From an uncultured Bacilli bacterium (lineage in GTDB: Bacteria > Bacillota_I > Bacilli_A > RF39 > UBA660), in NCBI GenBank assembly GCA_934101225.1, contig CAKOQK010000032.1, positions 1 to 11,993 of the forward strand: 11,993 bases of DNA. Reading direction: 5' to 3'. Below are positions 1-7,481 of the stretch, in pieces. Every line of letters begins with the position of its first letter. Position 1 is the stretch's first letter. The translations under genes and the position numbers were made by a program. The notes under the pieces are model-generated. The model searched no databases. It was not told the origin of the DNA and saw nothing but the letters and a program-made list of their open reading frames with translations.

Positions 1-82
1 GAGATTGAATTTATCAACCTCTAAAAAAGTCTTATTACCATAGATTGGTATCTTTACACAAAGTTTTTTACACTCTCCATTT

Positions 83-604
83 TTATTTTGTATCAATTAT
101 TCCGTAAGCACCATCTTTTCGTTTATATAAAACAGAGATACATCCTTCATTAATATTGTTAAATACAAAGAAATCATGATCAATTAGTTCCATTTGTAAA
201 ATAGCTTCTTCTTCGTCCATTGGTTTAATTTCTAAAATTTTTCTTTTTACAATCTTTTCTTCTGGTTCATCAACTATGTCAGTTGGATCACTTAAAACTG
301 GGGCAAATGTTTTATATTTTTTTAATTTTGCTTTATGTTTTCTTATTTGACCTTCTAATTTATCAACAACTAAATCAGTTGCAGCATATAGATCAGCATG
401 TTTTTCTTCTGCTCTTAATGTAAATTTGTCAGTCGGAATAGTTACTTCGATAATTTGGTCTTTATCTTTAACTTTGATAACAACACTGCATCTTATGTGT
501 GCATCTTCACCAAAGTATTTATCAAGTTTACCTAATTTTTCAGTAATATGATTTCTGATTGCATCGGTAACTTTTAACTTATCTCCTCTAATATTAATTT
601 CCAT
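83..604 (-). CDS. hpf: Ribosome hibernation promoting factor, long form (HPF/RaiA family)
   Basis: This factor binds the 30S decoding region in stationary phase or stress and, in its long form, joins 70S ribosomes into inactive 100S dimers. From the ATG at 602-604 the protein has 173 residues, as expected for long HPF. The N-terminal S30AE domain covers about residues 1-96; near its end the run from RAEEKHADLYAA to DKLEGQIRKHKAK is typical. An acidic linker follows. The C-terminal dimerisation domain covers about 119-173, with the conserved pattern FFVFNN...G...VLYKRKDGAYGII. An in-frame GTG at 614-616 lies immediately beside the purine-rich GGGAGA (617-622), which leaves no spacing, so the ATG 12 nt further on is the better start. 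The gene stands alone behind the csp terminator, so it needs its own promoter. Family call is firm; start is fairly firm. Confidence 0.95.
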   Translation of the reverse strand: MEINIRGDKLKVTDAIRNHITEKLGKLDKYFGEDAHIRCSVVIKVKDKDQIIEVTIPTDKFTLRAEEKHADLYAATDLVVDKLEGQIRKHKAKLKKYKTFAPVLSDPTDIVDEPEEKIVKRKILEIKPMDEEEAILQMELIDHDFFVFNNINEGCISVLYKRKDGAYGIIDTK

Positions 605-629
605 ATTATTTATCACTCTCCCTATTTAC

Positions 630-638
630 ATTTTACCA
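630..638 (-). promoter_or_regulatory. Candidate extended -10 element for hpf
   Basis: On the minus strand this reads TGGTAAAAT, an extended -10 (TGn plus TAAAAT) some 8 nt upstream of the Shine-Dalgarno site. No good -35 is visible 16-18 nt upstream, and the leader would be only about 20 nt. hpf genes in relatives often use stress or stationary-phase sigma factors, so another promoter could be the main one. Confidence 0.35.
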
Positions 639-698
639 TAAATATGTTTAAAAAACTACTTTTGATAGATACGTTAGTGTAAAGTGAATAATTTAATT

Positions 699-725
699 AA
701 AAAAGCACTTTTTATATCAAGTGCT
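699..725 (-). terminator. Rho-independent terminator after the cold-shock gene
   Basis: On the minus strand the 7-bp stem AGCACTT/AAGTGCT (arms 719-725 and 704-710) encloses an 8-nt loop and runs straight into a T tract. It sits 13 nt after the csp stop codon and separates csp from hpf. Confidence 0.85.
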
Positions 726-738
726 AAATTACAATATT

Positions 739-951
739 TTACGCATTTACAGTTAACGCTAAACTTACATTTTCTGCTTGTAATCCCTTAGATGTTTCAA
801 TAAGTTTAAAATTTACAGTATCACCTTCTTTTAAAGTTTTATAACCTTTCATTTGAATATTAGAATAGTGAATAAATATATCACTTAATCCTTTACATTC
901 AATAAATCCATATCCTAGGTTATTATTAAACCATTTTACTTTTCCAATCAT
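739..951 (-). CDS. csp: Cold-shock domain protein (CspA family)
   Basis: A 70-residue single cold-shock domain that should bind single-stranded RNA or DNA in the cytoplasm and melt RNA secondary structure. It begins MIGKVKWFNN, the usual start of the family. RNP1 is at residues 12-18 (LGYGFIE) and RNP2 at 24-30 (DIFIHYS). The position before the RNP1 glycine is usually Lys and is Leu here; the protein also carries a few extra C-terminal residues (LTVNA) compared with the usual 65-67. The start is supported by a strong Shine-Dalgarno AGGAAAGG at 961-968, nine bases upstream. The gene is monocistronic, with a terminator just downstream and ileS ending 80 nt upstream. Which Csp paralogue it is cannot be told from sequence. 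Confidence 0.95.
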   Translation of the reverse strand: MIGKVKWFNNNLGYGFIECKGLSDIFIHYSNIQMKGYKTLKEGDTVNFKLIETSKGLQAENVSLALTVNA

Positions 952-981
952 AAATCTATTCCTTTCCTATCACACTTATAG

Positions 982-1012
982 AATATAATATAAATTAAGA
1001 ATAATTTGTCGA
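982..1012 (-). promoter_or_regulatory. Candidate sigma-A promoter for csp
   Basis: On the minus strand TCGACA (1007-1012) is a one-mismatch -35. An AT-only block (ATTATATT, 982-989) follows at 17-19 nt and can act as -10. The AT richness makes the exact -10 uncertain. The remaining 5' leader would be short. Confidence 0.35.
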
Positions 1013-1031
1013 AAAAGAAAATAGAAAAGAA

Positions 1032-4000
1032 TTATTCACCCTTTTCTATTAATATAGTTACGTGATGTCCATTAATTTCGATTGCCTCGCCTACTTCTTT
1101 TTCTTCATATGTTGTTGCTAAGGTTTCTTCTTTAACATAATCTTTAAACATTGTTAAGGCATCGTTAACTTCATTATCTCCATGATAATATAGTTTAATT
1201 CTATCTTCAATATTTAAACCACTTGTTTTTCTTAAATTTTGTACTTTAGATACAAATTCACGAGCAAGTCCTTCAAGTAAAAGTTCACGAGTTAATTCTG
1301 TATTTAAGATAATAAATTTATTATTTTCCATACCTACATTAAATCCATCTTTGGCTTCTATTCTTACATCTACCATGTTAGGAGTTATATCAAGTCTTTC
1401 GCCATCAAAATCTATTGTGATAGTCTCTTCTTTAAGTAAGGCTTCTTCATCTTCAATACTTAGATTTTTTAATGCTTCACTATATAATCCCATTTTTGGT
1501 CCAAACATTGAGCCACATACTTTAAAGTTAGGTTTAATTGTAAAGTTCATATATTTAGATAGGTCATCTACAAATGTTACTTTTTTAACATTTAGTTCTT
1601 CATTAATTAAACTTACTAAATCTCCTAATATATTTTCATATTTTCCATCAATTAAGGCTTCACTTATTGGTTGACGTACTTTTATTTTTGTTTCTTCACG
1701 AACGAATCTTCCGGTTGAGATTAGGTCTCTAACTAAATCCATTTTAACTTCTATTTCTTCATTAATTAATGATTCATCGCATTTAGGAAAATCACTTAAA
1801 TGAACAGATTTTTCGCCTGTTAGGTTTCTATATATTTCTTCTGTTACATAAGGAATAATTGGAGCACATAATTTACATAAACCAGTTAGTACTTCGTAAG
1901 TGGTAATGTATACAGCTTTTTTAGAATTGTCTAACTCACTACTCCAGAATCTATTTCTATTTCTTCTAATATACCAATTTGATAAATCATCAGATACAAA
2001 TGAGGTAACTTGTTTAACTACTTGATTTAAATCATAAGCTTCATATGCATCTGTAACGTTTTTAACAAGTTTATTATATTTTGATAATAGCCATTTATCT
2101 ATTTCTTCACGATCTTTATATTCAACAAAGCATGTGTCGGTATCAATTCCGTCAATATTGGCATATGTTTGGAAGAATGTATAAGTATTTTTAAATGGAT
2201 TAAAGAATTTAGAATGTACTTCTTTACAACCTTTTGAATCATATTTTAAAGGAGTCCATACTGGGGATGCAGATAACATATACCATCTTACAATATCAGC
2301 TCCATATTCAGAAAGTTCTTTAATTGGATCAACTACATTTCCAGTTGATTTACTCATTTTTTTGCCGAATCCATCAAGTACCATGTCGTTTACAACTACG
2401 TTTTTAAAGCTTGATTTACCAGAAATAATTGTTGAGATTACAAGAAGTACATAGAACCATCCACGAGTTTGATCAAGTCCTTCAGCGATAAAATCAGCTG
2501 GAAATTGATTTTCAAATAATTCTTTGTTTTCAAATGGATAGTGGAATTGAGCATATGGCATAGATCCTGAATCGAACCAAACGTCTAAGACATCTTTAAC
2601 TCTTTCCATTGTTTTACCACACTCAGGACATTTAATATGTAAATCATCAACGTAAGGACGATGTAATTCGATTTTTCTTACATCTACGTCTTCTATTACT
2701 AAGCTTTGTAATTCATCTAATGAACCGATAACGTGTTTATGACCACAAGAACAAGTCCATACTGGAAGTGGACAACCCCAATATCTATTTCTTGAAATTC
2801 CCCAGTCAATCATATTTTCAAGCCAGTTTGCAAAACGTTTTGTTCCAACATAGTCAGGATACCAATTAATCTTTTTGTTTTCTTCAATAATTTTATCTTT
2901 ATAAGCTGTTGTTTTAATATACCAAGCTGGTTTTGGATAACAAATAAGTGGTGAATGACATCTCCAACAATGAGGATAGTCATGAGTTATTTTAATCTTT
3001 TTAAATAATTTATCATTTTCTTTTAACCATTTAATTATCTCAATTTCTAGATTTGGATCTGTTACTAGTGTTCCTTTCCAAGGTCCTTCGGTATAACATC
3101 CGTCTAAACCAACTGGATTTACAAAACCAATACCATTTTCACGACAAACACGGTTATCATCTTCACCATAGGCTGGAGCGATATGAACAACACCAGTACC
3201 ATCTTCAGCTGTTACATAATCATCGGCAATTACTTCATGACATTTTCCTTCTACTTTAACAAATGGCATTAATTGTTCATATTTGATACCTACTAAATCG
3301 GAACCTTTATATGTTTCTAAAACTTCATAATCATCACCTAATACCTTATTTGCTAGTGATTCTGCTAGAATAAATTTATATCCTTGAGATAAAACTTTTA
3401 CATATGTTAAATTTGGATTAACACAGATTGCAACGTTTGCTAGTAAAGTCCAAGGTGTTGTTGTCCATGCTAGGAAATATTCATCGGCATCAACTCTTTT
3501 TAAAGGAACAATTACTGTGTTTACACTTGTTTCTTCATAGCCTTGAGATACTTCATTTTGAGATAATTCTGTTCCACATCTAGGACAATACCATAAGACT
3601 TTATTTCCATGATATAATAATCCTTTTTTATCCATTTCTTTGATTATCCACCATTCAGATTCAATGTATTCATTTGAACAGGTTACATATGGGTGCTTGC
3701 AATCAATAAATTGTCCCATTTTATCAGTGACAGCATTTATTTCATCTATATTTAAAGCAGTTGCTTTATTACATTCACGGCAGAAATTTTCAACTCCGAA
3801 TGCTTCGATATCGGCTTTAGTTTTAAAACCTAATTTCTTTTCAACATTTACTTCAATTGGAAGTCCATGAGTATCAAGACCAATTTTTCTTAATACTCTT
3901 TCACCTTTCATTGTATGATATTTACAAAATGAATCTTTGATAGTTTTAGCAAGTACATGATGAATTCCTGGTTTAGCATTAGCATAAATAGGTCCATCAT

Positions 4001-4133
4001 AGAATACCCATGTTTTACCATTTTTGCGGTTTTCAATTGTTTCATTTAAAATATCTTCTTTTTTCCATCCTTGTAAGATACTTTCTTCTACTTCTTCAAC
4101 TTTTCTTTTGTCTAATTCTTTAAAATTTTTCAT
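1032..4133 (-). CDS. ileS: Isoleucyl-tRNA synthetase, eukaryote-like type 2 (IleRS2)
   Basis: A cytoplasmic class I synthetase charging tRNA-Ile. The start is the ATG at 4131-4133 (MKNFKELDKR), preceded by AGGAGGGAG at 4141-4149; an in-frame ATG at 4166 lies inside the leader terminator and is rejected. The protein has 1033 residues, normal for the type. The catalytic signature is at residues 56-59 and reads GIHH, not HIGH. The CP1 editing domain has WTTTPWT from residue 223. KMSKS is at 592-596, followed by anticodon-binding and C-terminal domains. Cysteine pairs CPRC (183-186), CWRC (389-392), CSCG and CPEC suggest zinc sites; this layout and length fit IleRS2 rather than the standard bacterial IleRS1. 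Family knowledge: IleRS2 enzymes tolerate mupirocin. Expression is controlled by the T-box leader upstream. It follows smpB but has its own promoter. Confidence 0.97.
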   Translation of the reverse strand: MKNFKELDKRKVEEVEESILQGWKKEDILNETIENRKNGKTWVFYDGPIYANAKPGIHHVLAKTIKDSFCKYHTMKGERVLRKIGLDTHGLPIEVNVEKKLGFKTKADIEAFGVENFCRECNKATALNIDEINAVTDKMGQFIDCKHPYVTCSNEYIESEWWIIKEMDKKGLLYHGNKVLWYCPRCGTELSQNEVSQGYEETSVNTVIVPLKRVDADEYFLAWTTTPWTLLANVAICVNPNLTYVKVLSQGYKFILAESLANKVLGDDYEVLETYKGSDLVGIKYEQLMPFVKVEGKCHEVIADDYVTAEDGTGVVHIAPAYGEDDNRVCRENGIGFVNPVGLDGCYTEGPWKGTLVTDPNLEIEIIKWLKENDKLFKKIKITHDYPHCWRCHSPLICYPKPAWYIKTTAYKDKIIEENKKINWYPDYVGTKRFANWLENMIDWGISRNRYWGCPLPVWTCSCGHKHVIGSLDELQSLVIEDVDVRKIELHRPYVDDLHIKCPECGKTMERVKDVLDVWFDSGSMPYAQFHYPFENKELFENQFPADFIAEGLDQTRGWFYVLLVISTIISGKSSFKNVVVNDMVLDGFGKKMSKSTGNVVDPIKELSEYGADIVRWYMLSASPVWTPLKYDSKGCKEVHSKFFNPFKNTYTFFQTYANIDGIDTDTCFVEYKDREEIDKWLLSKYNKLVKNVTDAYEAYDLNQVVKQVTSFVSDDLSNWYIRRNRNRFWSSELDNSKKAVYITTYEVLTGLCKLCAPIIPYVTEEIYRNLTGEKSVHLSDFPKCDESLINEEIEVKMDLVRDLISTGRFVREETKIKVRQPISEALIDGKYENILGDLVSLINEELNVKKVTFVDDLSKYMNFTIKPNFKVCGSMFGPKMGLYSEALKNLSIEDEEALLKEETITIDFDGERLDITPNMVDVRIEAKDGFNVGMENNKFIILNTELTRELLLEGLAREFVSKVQNLRKTSGLNIEDRIKLYYHGDNEVNDALTMFKDYVKEETLATTYEEKEVGEAIEINGHHVTILIEKGE

Positions 4134-4153
4134 TTTAAATCTCCCTCCTAAAT

Positions 4154-4178
4154 AAAAAACGTCCATAATATAGGAACG
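4154..4178 (-). terminator. T-box-controlled terminator in the ileS leader
   Basis: On the minus strand CGTTCC (4173-4178) pairs with GGACG (4160-4164), with one bulged U and an 8-nt AU loop, followed by six T. The CGTTCC arm overlaps the UUCCU that the antiterminator needs, so the two folds exclude each other, as in a T-box switch. It ends five bases before the Shine-Dalgarno site. Confidence 0.85.
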
Positions 4179-4368
4179 ATTTTATCCGTGGTACCATCCT
4201 ATTTTATGAACGTATTCATACACTTTAAACTTTAACGCAGTTAACGTATTTAGCTTATCCCTAAATCGCATCAGAAGTGATCTATAAATATTATTTTTTC
4301 ATTGCTCACACCAAAATACAATTTCTCTTTAAAAAATAATTATTTATCGTCTTCATCAATTGCTTTAT
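4154..4368 (-). promoter_or_regulatory. T-box riboswitch for tRNA-Ile (ileS leader)
   Basis: The leader RNA reads through into ileS when uncharged tRNA-Ile binds. The T-box AGGATGGTACCACGG (4186-4200) matches 12 of 14 positions of the family consensus. Its UGGU can pair with an ACCA tRNA end, which fits the A discriminator of tRNA-Ile. Stem I is visible: a GAUGAAGACGA lower part, a long AU helix (AUAAAUA and UAUUUUUU arms against AAAAAAUA and AUAUUUAU), and the apical elements AGAGA and GGUGUGAGC. Opposite the lower arm, AUC at 4279-4281 followed by A is the likely specifier codon, an Ile codon. Antiterminator pairing is AGGA (4197-4200) with UCCU just before the terminator loop. The 5' end is inferred from the promoter. 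Confidence 0.93.
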
Positions 4369-4375
4369 AAGTTAC

Positions 4376-4404
4376 ATTATAATTTTTATTTGATTGTTTG
4401 TCAA
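4376..4404 (-). promoter_or_regulatory. Consensus sigma-A promoter for the ileS leader
   Basis: On the minus strand TTGACA (4399-4404), a 17-nt spacer and TATAAT (4376-4381) form a perfect consensus. The predicted transcription start is near 4368, just before T-box stem I. It lies only 24 nt after the smpB stop codon. Confidence 0.92.
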
Positions 4405-4427
4405 TTACTATTTTTAACTAATTTTAG

Positions 4428-4874
4428 TTAATAATTATTAATGTTTTTAGCTTCTCTTAATAATTCTCTTTCTTTAATTGCTTGTCTTTTATCATAGTTA
4501 TGTTTACCTTTAGCAACACCTAATTTAATTTTGGCTTTATTATTTTTAAAGTATAGTTCTAAAGGTATTAAGGTATAGCCTTCTTTATTAGAATATTCTT
4601 CTAATCTTTTAATTTCTTTTTTATGTAAAAGAAGTTTTCTAGTTCTTCTTTCATCTTGATTATTGTATGAACCATTATCATATTTAGCTATAAACATGTT
4701 AATAATATAGATTTCATCTTTTTTAATTTTGGCATATGAATCTTTTAAGTTAGTAGAACCATTACGAACTGATTTTATTTCTGTACCAGTTAATACGATA
4801 CCTGCTTCTATTTCTTTTTCAATATAATAATCAAAGTACGCTTTTTTGTTTTTCATTTTTCTTTTTGTCACCAT
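4428..4874 (-). CDS. smpB: SsrA (tmRNA)-binding protein SmpB
   Basis: SmpB carries tmRNA to stalled ribosomes in trans-translation. The 148-residue protein has the family hallmarks: NKKAYFDYYIE, then EAGIVLTGTEIKSVRNG and NLKDSYAKI of the beta-barrel, and the basic C-terminal tail KGKHNYDKRQAIKERELLRE that enters the decoding centre. The gene overlaps the end of rnr by 44 nt, so translation is probably coupled. Two starts are possible: ATG 4872-4874, which gives an N-terminus closer to Bacillus SmpB but has no Shine-Dalgarno, or ATG 4854-4856, preceded at 11 nt by GGTGA. I keep the longer form with moderate certainty. There is no U-tract terminator after the stop codon, so some transcripts may run into the ileS leader. 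tmRNA (ssrA) itself is not in the window. Confidence 0.95.
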   Translation of the reverse strand: MVTKRKMKNKKAYFDYYIEKEIEAGIVLTGTEIKSVRNGSTNLKDSYAKIKKDEIYIINMFIAKYDNGSYNNQDERRTRKLLLHKKEIKRLEEYSNKEGYTLIPLELYFKNNKAKIKLGVAKGKHNYDKRQAIKERELLREAKNINNY

Positions 4875-6957
4875 CCAGTATTATGAAGTCAATTGTTTTT
4901 GCTTCTTTGCTTGCTGCAATACATTTTACTCTAACTTTATCGCCAAGTCTATAGGTTTTTTTAGTATTTTGACCAACTAGGGCAAATAATTCAGGTATGT
5001 AATTAAAATAATCTCCTTCTAAGGTGTTAGTATGAACTAATCCTTCAATCATATTTGGAAGCTCTACAAACATACCAAAACTTGTTACACCACTAATTTG
5101 GCCTTCAAATATTTCTCCAATATGACTTTCCATGTATTCTGCTTCTTTCATGTCATCAACTTCACGTTCAGCTTCAACAGCTGCTTGTTCACGTAAACTA
5201 CAATTATTAGCGATATAATCTAAATTTGATTCCCAGTAGTTAATAACTTGATTGTTGATATTACCATTATATAGGTATTCTCTTAATAAACGATGAACCA
5301 TTAAATCAGGATATCTTCTTATTGGACTAGTAAAGTGGGTATAACACGTGCTTCCTAGGCCAAAGTGTCCAATATTATCTTTTTGATAAACAGCCTTTTG
5401 CATGCTTCTTAATAAAATATTAGATAAAGTATCTATTTCAGGAACATCTTTTAATTGATTTAAGATTTTTTGCATAGTTATTGGTTTAATGTCATTAAAT
5501 TTACCAACTAATTTGTATCCCATAGAACTAACTAGATGAATGAATGAATCTATTTTTTCTTTTTTAGGTTCACCATGGACACGATAGATAAATGGTAAAT
5601 CCATATTATAAATATGAGTTGCAACTGTTTCGTTAGCAGCAATCATGAAATCTTCGATTAATTTTTCACCATCTTCACGATCATAAACTACAACATCAAT
5701 GCATTTTCCATCTTTATCACATATTATTTTAGGTTCATCTAAATCAAAGTCGATGTAGCCTCTTTTTTCTTTATGTTTTCTTAGAATATGGGCTAGTTCA
5801 TTCATTCCTTTTAAAGTATCAGCAAATTTAACATATTCTGGATCAACTATATCTCTCATTAAAATATCATTAACTTTTTTATAGGTCATTTTTTTACTCG
5901 ATTTAATATATGATGGGAATATATCATATTTAATAATGTTACCATTAGAATCAATATCCATTACACAAGACTGAGTAAGACGTACTACTCCTTCATTTAA
6001 TGAACAGATTCCGTTTGATAATACGTGAGGAAGCATTGGTATAACTGAGTACGCTAAATATGAACTTGTTCCTCTTGTAAAGGCATCTTTATCTAAAGGA
6101 CTATCTTTAGTTACATAGTATGATACATCGGCAATATGAACTCCTAATGTGTAAATTCCATCATGTTTACTGAAACTTATGGCATCATCAATATCTTTAG
6201 TATCATCACCATCAATTGTAAAAATCATTTCATTAGTTAAATCGTTACGACCTACTAAATCCTTTGGTTCTACTTCAGTTGGCAAGTTATTAGCCATATC
6301 CATGGCTTCTTTAGAAAATTCTTCATATATTTTATATTTATAAGCAATAGATGCAATATCTACTCCGGGATCATCTTTATGTCCTAGTACTTTAACTATT
6401 TTACCAATGTAATAATTTTTTTTAGTTTCTTTTACTAAATTAACAACAACTTTAGTTCCTTCAACACATCCTGATAAAGTATTAGGATCTATTTCAACAG
6501 TTAATTTTTTCTTTTTTTCATCTAGTTCTAAGAATGGTTTATTCTTTTTGAAAATAATTGTTCCAATAATATTTTTAGTATCACGTTCTAAGACGCGAAT
6601 TACTTTGCCTTCTTTTTTACCATTATAAAGTATAACTTCAACTAAGACGGTATCACCATCAACAGCGTTATTTAAGTTGTGGTAATTAATGTATAAATCG
6701 TCGCCTTCTAACAGAAGAAAACCGTTTCCCATTTTATTAATGCTTATTTTACCTGCTTTAACTCCGGGATTATTATCATATAAAATATATTTATCTTTTT
6801 TAGTTTTATAAATAACGTATTCTTTAACTAATTCATCAAGAGTAAGCTCTAATTCTTTTAATTCTTCAGGACTTTCTAAACCTAATAGATCATTAATTTC
6901 TAATAAACTTAAAGCATCATATTTACTTTTTAATTTTTTAATTATTTCTTCTTTCAT
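4831..6957 (-). CDS. rnr: Ribonuclease R (RNB-family 3'-5' exoribonuclease)
   Basis: RNase R degrades structured RNA processively from the 3' end and removes non-stop mRNA together with tmRNA-SmpB. The 708-residue protein shows a short N-terminal winged-helix-like segment (1-60), two cold-shock OB domains (about 65-220), the RNB catalytic domain (about 235-565) and an S1 domain (about 612-695), then a Lys-rich tail. The metal-binding Asp cluster is DGDDTKDIDDA at 249-259; HFTSPIRRYPDL at 541-552 is a conserved RNB motif. The start is supported by AGGAGA seven bases upstream. It stops with TGA, the only TGA stop among the intact genes. It lies between secG and smpB, the order seen in many Bacillota, and overlaps smpB. 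Confidence 0.97.
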   Translation of the reverse strand: MKEEIIKKLKSKYDALSLLEINDLLGLESPEELKELELTLDELVKEYVIYKTKKDKYILYDNNPGVKAGKISINKMGNGFLLLEGDDLYINYHNLNNAVDGDTVLVEVILYNGKKEGKVIRVLERDTKNIIGTIIFKKNKPFLELDEKKKKLTVEIDPNTLSGCVEGTKVVVNLVKETKKNYYIGKIVKVLGHKDDPGVDIASIAYKYKIYEEFSKEAMDMANNLPTEVEPKDLVGRNDLTNEMIFTIDGDDTKDIDDAISFSKHDGIYTLGVHIADVSYYVTKDSPLDKDAFTRGTSSYLAYSVIPMLPHVLSNGICSLNEGVVRLTQSCVMDIDSNGNIIKYDIFPSYIKSSKKMTYKKVNDILMRDIVDPEYVKFADTLKGMNELAHILRKHKEKRGYIDFDLDEPKIICDKDGKCIDVVVYDREDGEKLIEDFMIAANETVATHIYNMDLPFIYRVHGEPKKEKIDSFIHLVSSMGYKLVGKFNDIKPITMQKILNQLKDVPEIDTLSNILLRSMQKAVYQKDNIGHFGLGSTCYTHFTSPIRRYPDLMVHRLLREYLYNGNINNQVINYWESNLDYIANNCSLREQAAVEAEREVDDMKEAEYMESHIGEIFEGQISGVTSFGMFVELPNMIEGLVHTNTLEGDYFNYIPELFALVGQNTKKTYRLGDKVRVKCIAASKEAKTIDFIILDGDKKKNEKQKSVL

Positions 6958-6978
6958 AATTGTTTCTCCTATTTATTC

Positions 6979-7005
6979 TTTATAAATATATCATAATTTT
7001 GGCAA
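6979..7005 (-). promoter_or_regulatory. Weak candidate promoter for rnr
   Basis: On the minus strand TTGCCA (7000-7005) and TATAAA (6979-6984) are separated by only 15 nt; TAAAGA at 6977-6982 would give 17. Something must drive rnr if the terminator just upstream is efficient, but no site here is strong. Confidence 0.25.
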
Positions 7006-7038
7006 TAATAAAAGAGTACCTGTCAAATAGGTACCCTT
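7006..7038 (-). terminator. Rho-independent terminator between secG and rnr
   Basis: On the minus strand AAGGGTACCT (7029-7038) pairs over 10 bp (one G-U) with AGGTACTCTT (7012-7021) around a 7-nt loop and ends in TTTTATTATT. It begins six bases after the secG stop codon, so secG is at least partly uncoupled from rnr-smpB. Confidence 0.85.
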
Positions 7039-7043
7039 AATAA

Positions 7044-7259
7044 TTATATCATGTAAATTACAAATGATAGTACAAAGAAGGCCATGCCTAGTACGAATGT
7101 GATTCGACTAATTAGAAGCTCAGCTCCTCTTTCTTTTTGATTAGAAAATAATTCACTATTTCCACCTGTAATTATTTGACTAGCATCTGATGCTTTATTA
7201 CTTTGTAATAAGACAATTGCGATAAGTAATATTGATATAATTAATAACGCTGTTTCCAT
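7044..7259 (-). CDS. secG: Preprotein translocase subunit SecG
   Basis: SecG is the small subunit of the SecYEG export channel in the cytoplasmic membrane. From the ATG at 7257-7259 it has 71 residues, normal for the family. It has two hydrophobic helices, about residues 3-18 and 51-70, joined by a loop with the family-like run ITGGNSELFSNQKERGAELL and then SRIT. The start is set by AAGGAG at 7266-7271, seven bases upstream. An upstream in-frame TTG at 7308-7310 would place the first codon inside the promoter and is rejected. Followed by a terminator and then rnr and smpB, an arrangement conserved in Bacillota. Confidence 0.93.
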   Translation of the reverse strand: METALLIISILLIAIVLLQSNKASDASQIITGGNSELFSNQKERGAELLISRITFVLGMAFFVLSFVIYMI

Positions 7260-7281
7260 ATATTTCTCCTTGTCAGTTAAT

Positions 7282-7310
7282 AATTTACCATAAATATAGG
7301 GGTTTTTCAA
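7282..7310 (-). promoter_or_regulatory. Sigma-A promoter for secG
   Basis: On the minus strand TTGAAA (7305-7310), a 17-nt spacer and TAAATT (7282-7287) preceded by TGG, an extended -10. The predicted start near 7275 leaves a leader of about 16 nt with the Shine-Dalgarno site almost at its 5' end. Confidence 0.7.
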
Positions 7311-7320
7311 GTGAATATTT

Positions 7321-7335
7321 TTTTGAGTTGCGGTA
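7321..7335 (+). repeat. Left terminal inverted repeat of the IS
   Basis: TTTTGAGTTGCGGTA. Matches the reverse complement of 8822-8836 at 14 of 15 positions; the mismatch is at position 10 (G against C). Confidence 0.8.
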
Positions 7336-7481
7336 TTTTACAAAAAATAAACTACATTTTTAATAATTTATTTAATATTATTTGTTAAATCTAATTTTTT
7401 ACAAAAAATTTAAATTTTGTTTCACGCGAATATTGAACAACGTTAGATGTTCATTTTTATAGTTTTAAGTTTTTAATTTAT

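Noticed and set aside
1..82. Minus-strand open frame running off the left edge after hpf, the place where secA sits in many relatives
   Set aside because: No ATG, GTG or TTG start with a ribosome site is seen in the open frame, the ATG at 78-80 stops after eight codons, and the residues match nothing I recognise.
999..1037. Inverted repeat GAATAATT/AATTATTC at the end of ileS as a terminator
   Set aside because: The stem is only AT-rich, the loop is 23 nt, it overlaps the stop codon and no proper T tract follows.
1351..1674. Plus-strand open frames inside ileS (also 3053-3259 and 3640-3870) and inside the surface genes (9229-9423, 11098-11280)
   Set aside because: They lie opposite well-supported genes, have low-complexity translations and lack ribosome sites.
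4414..4431. Perfect 8-bp palindrome at the smpB stop codon as a terminator
   Set aside because: It is almost all A and T, the spacer between the arms is only 2 nt, and on the coding strand it is followed by A residues instead of a T tract.
7434..7453. Small hairpin TGAACA/TGTTCA near the left IS end
   Set aside because: A 6-bp AT-rich stem. The T tract is on the plus strand, where no gene reads, so a function cannot be supported.
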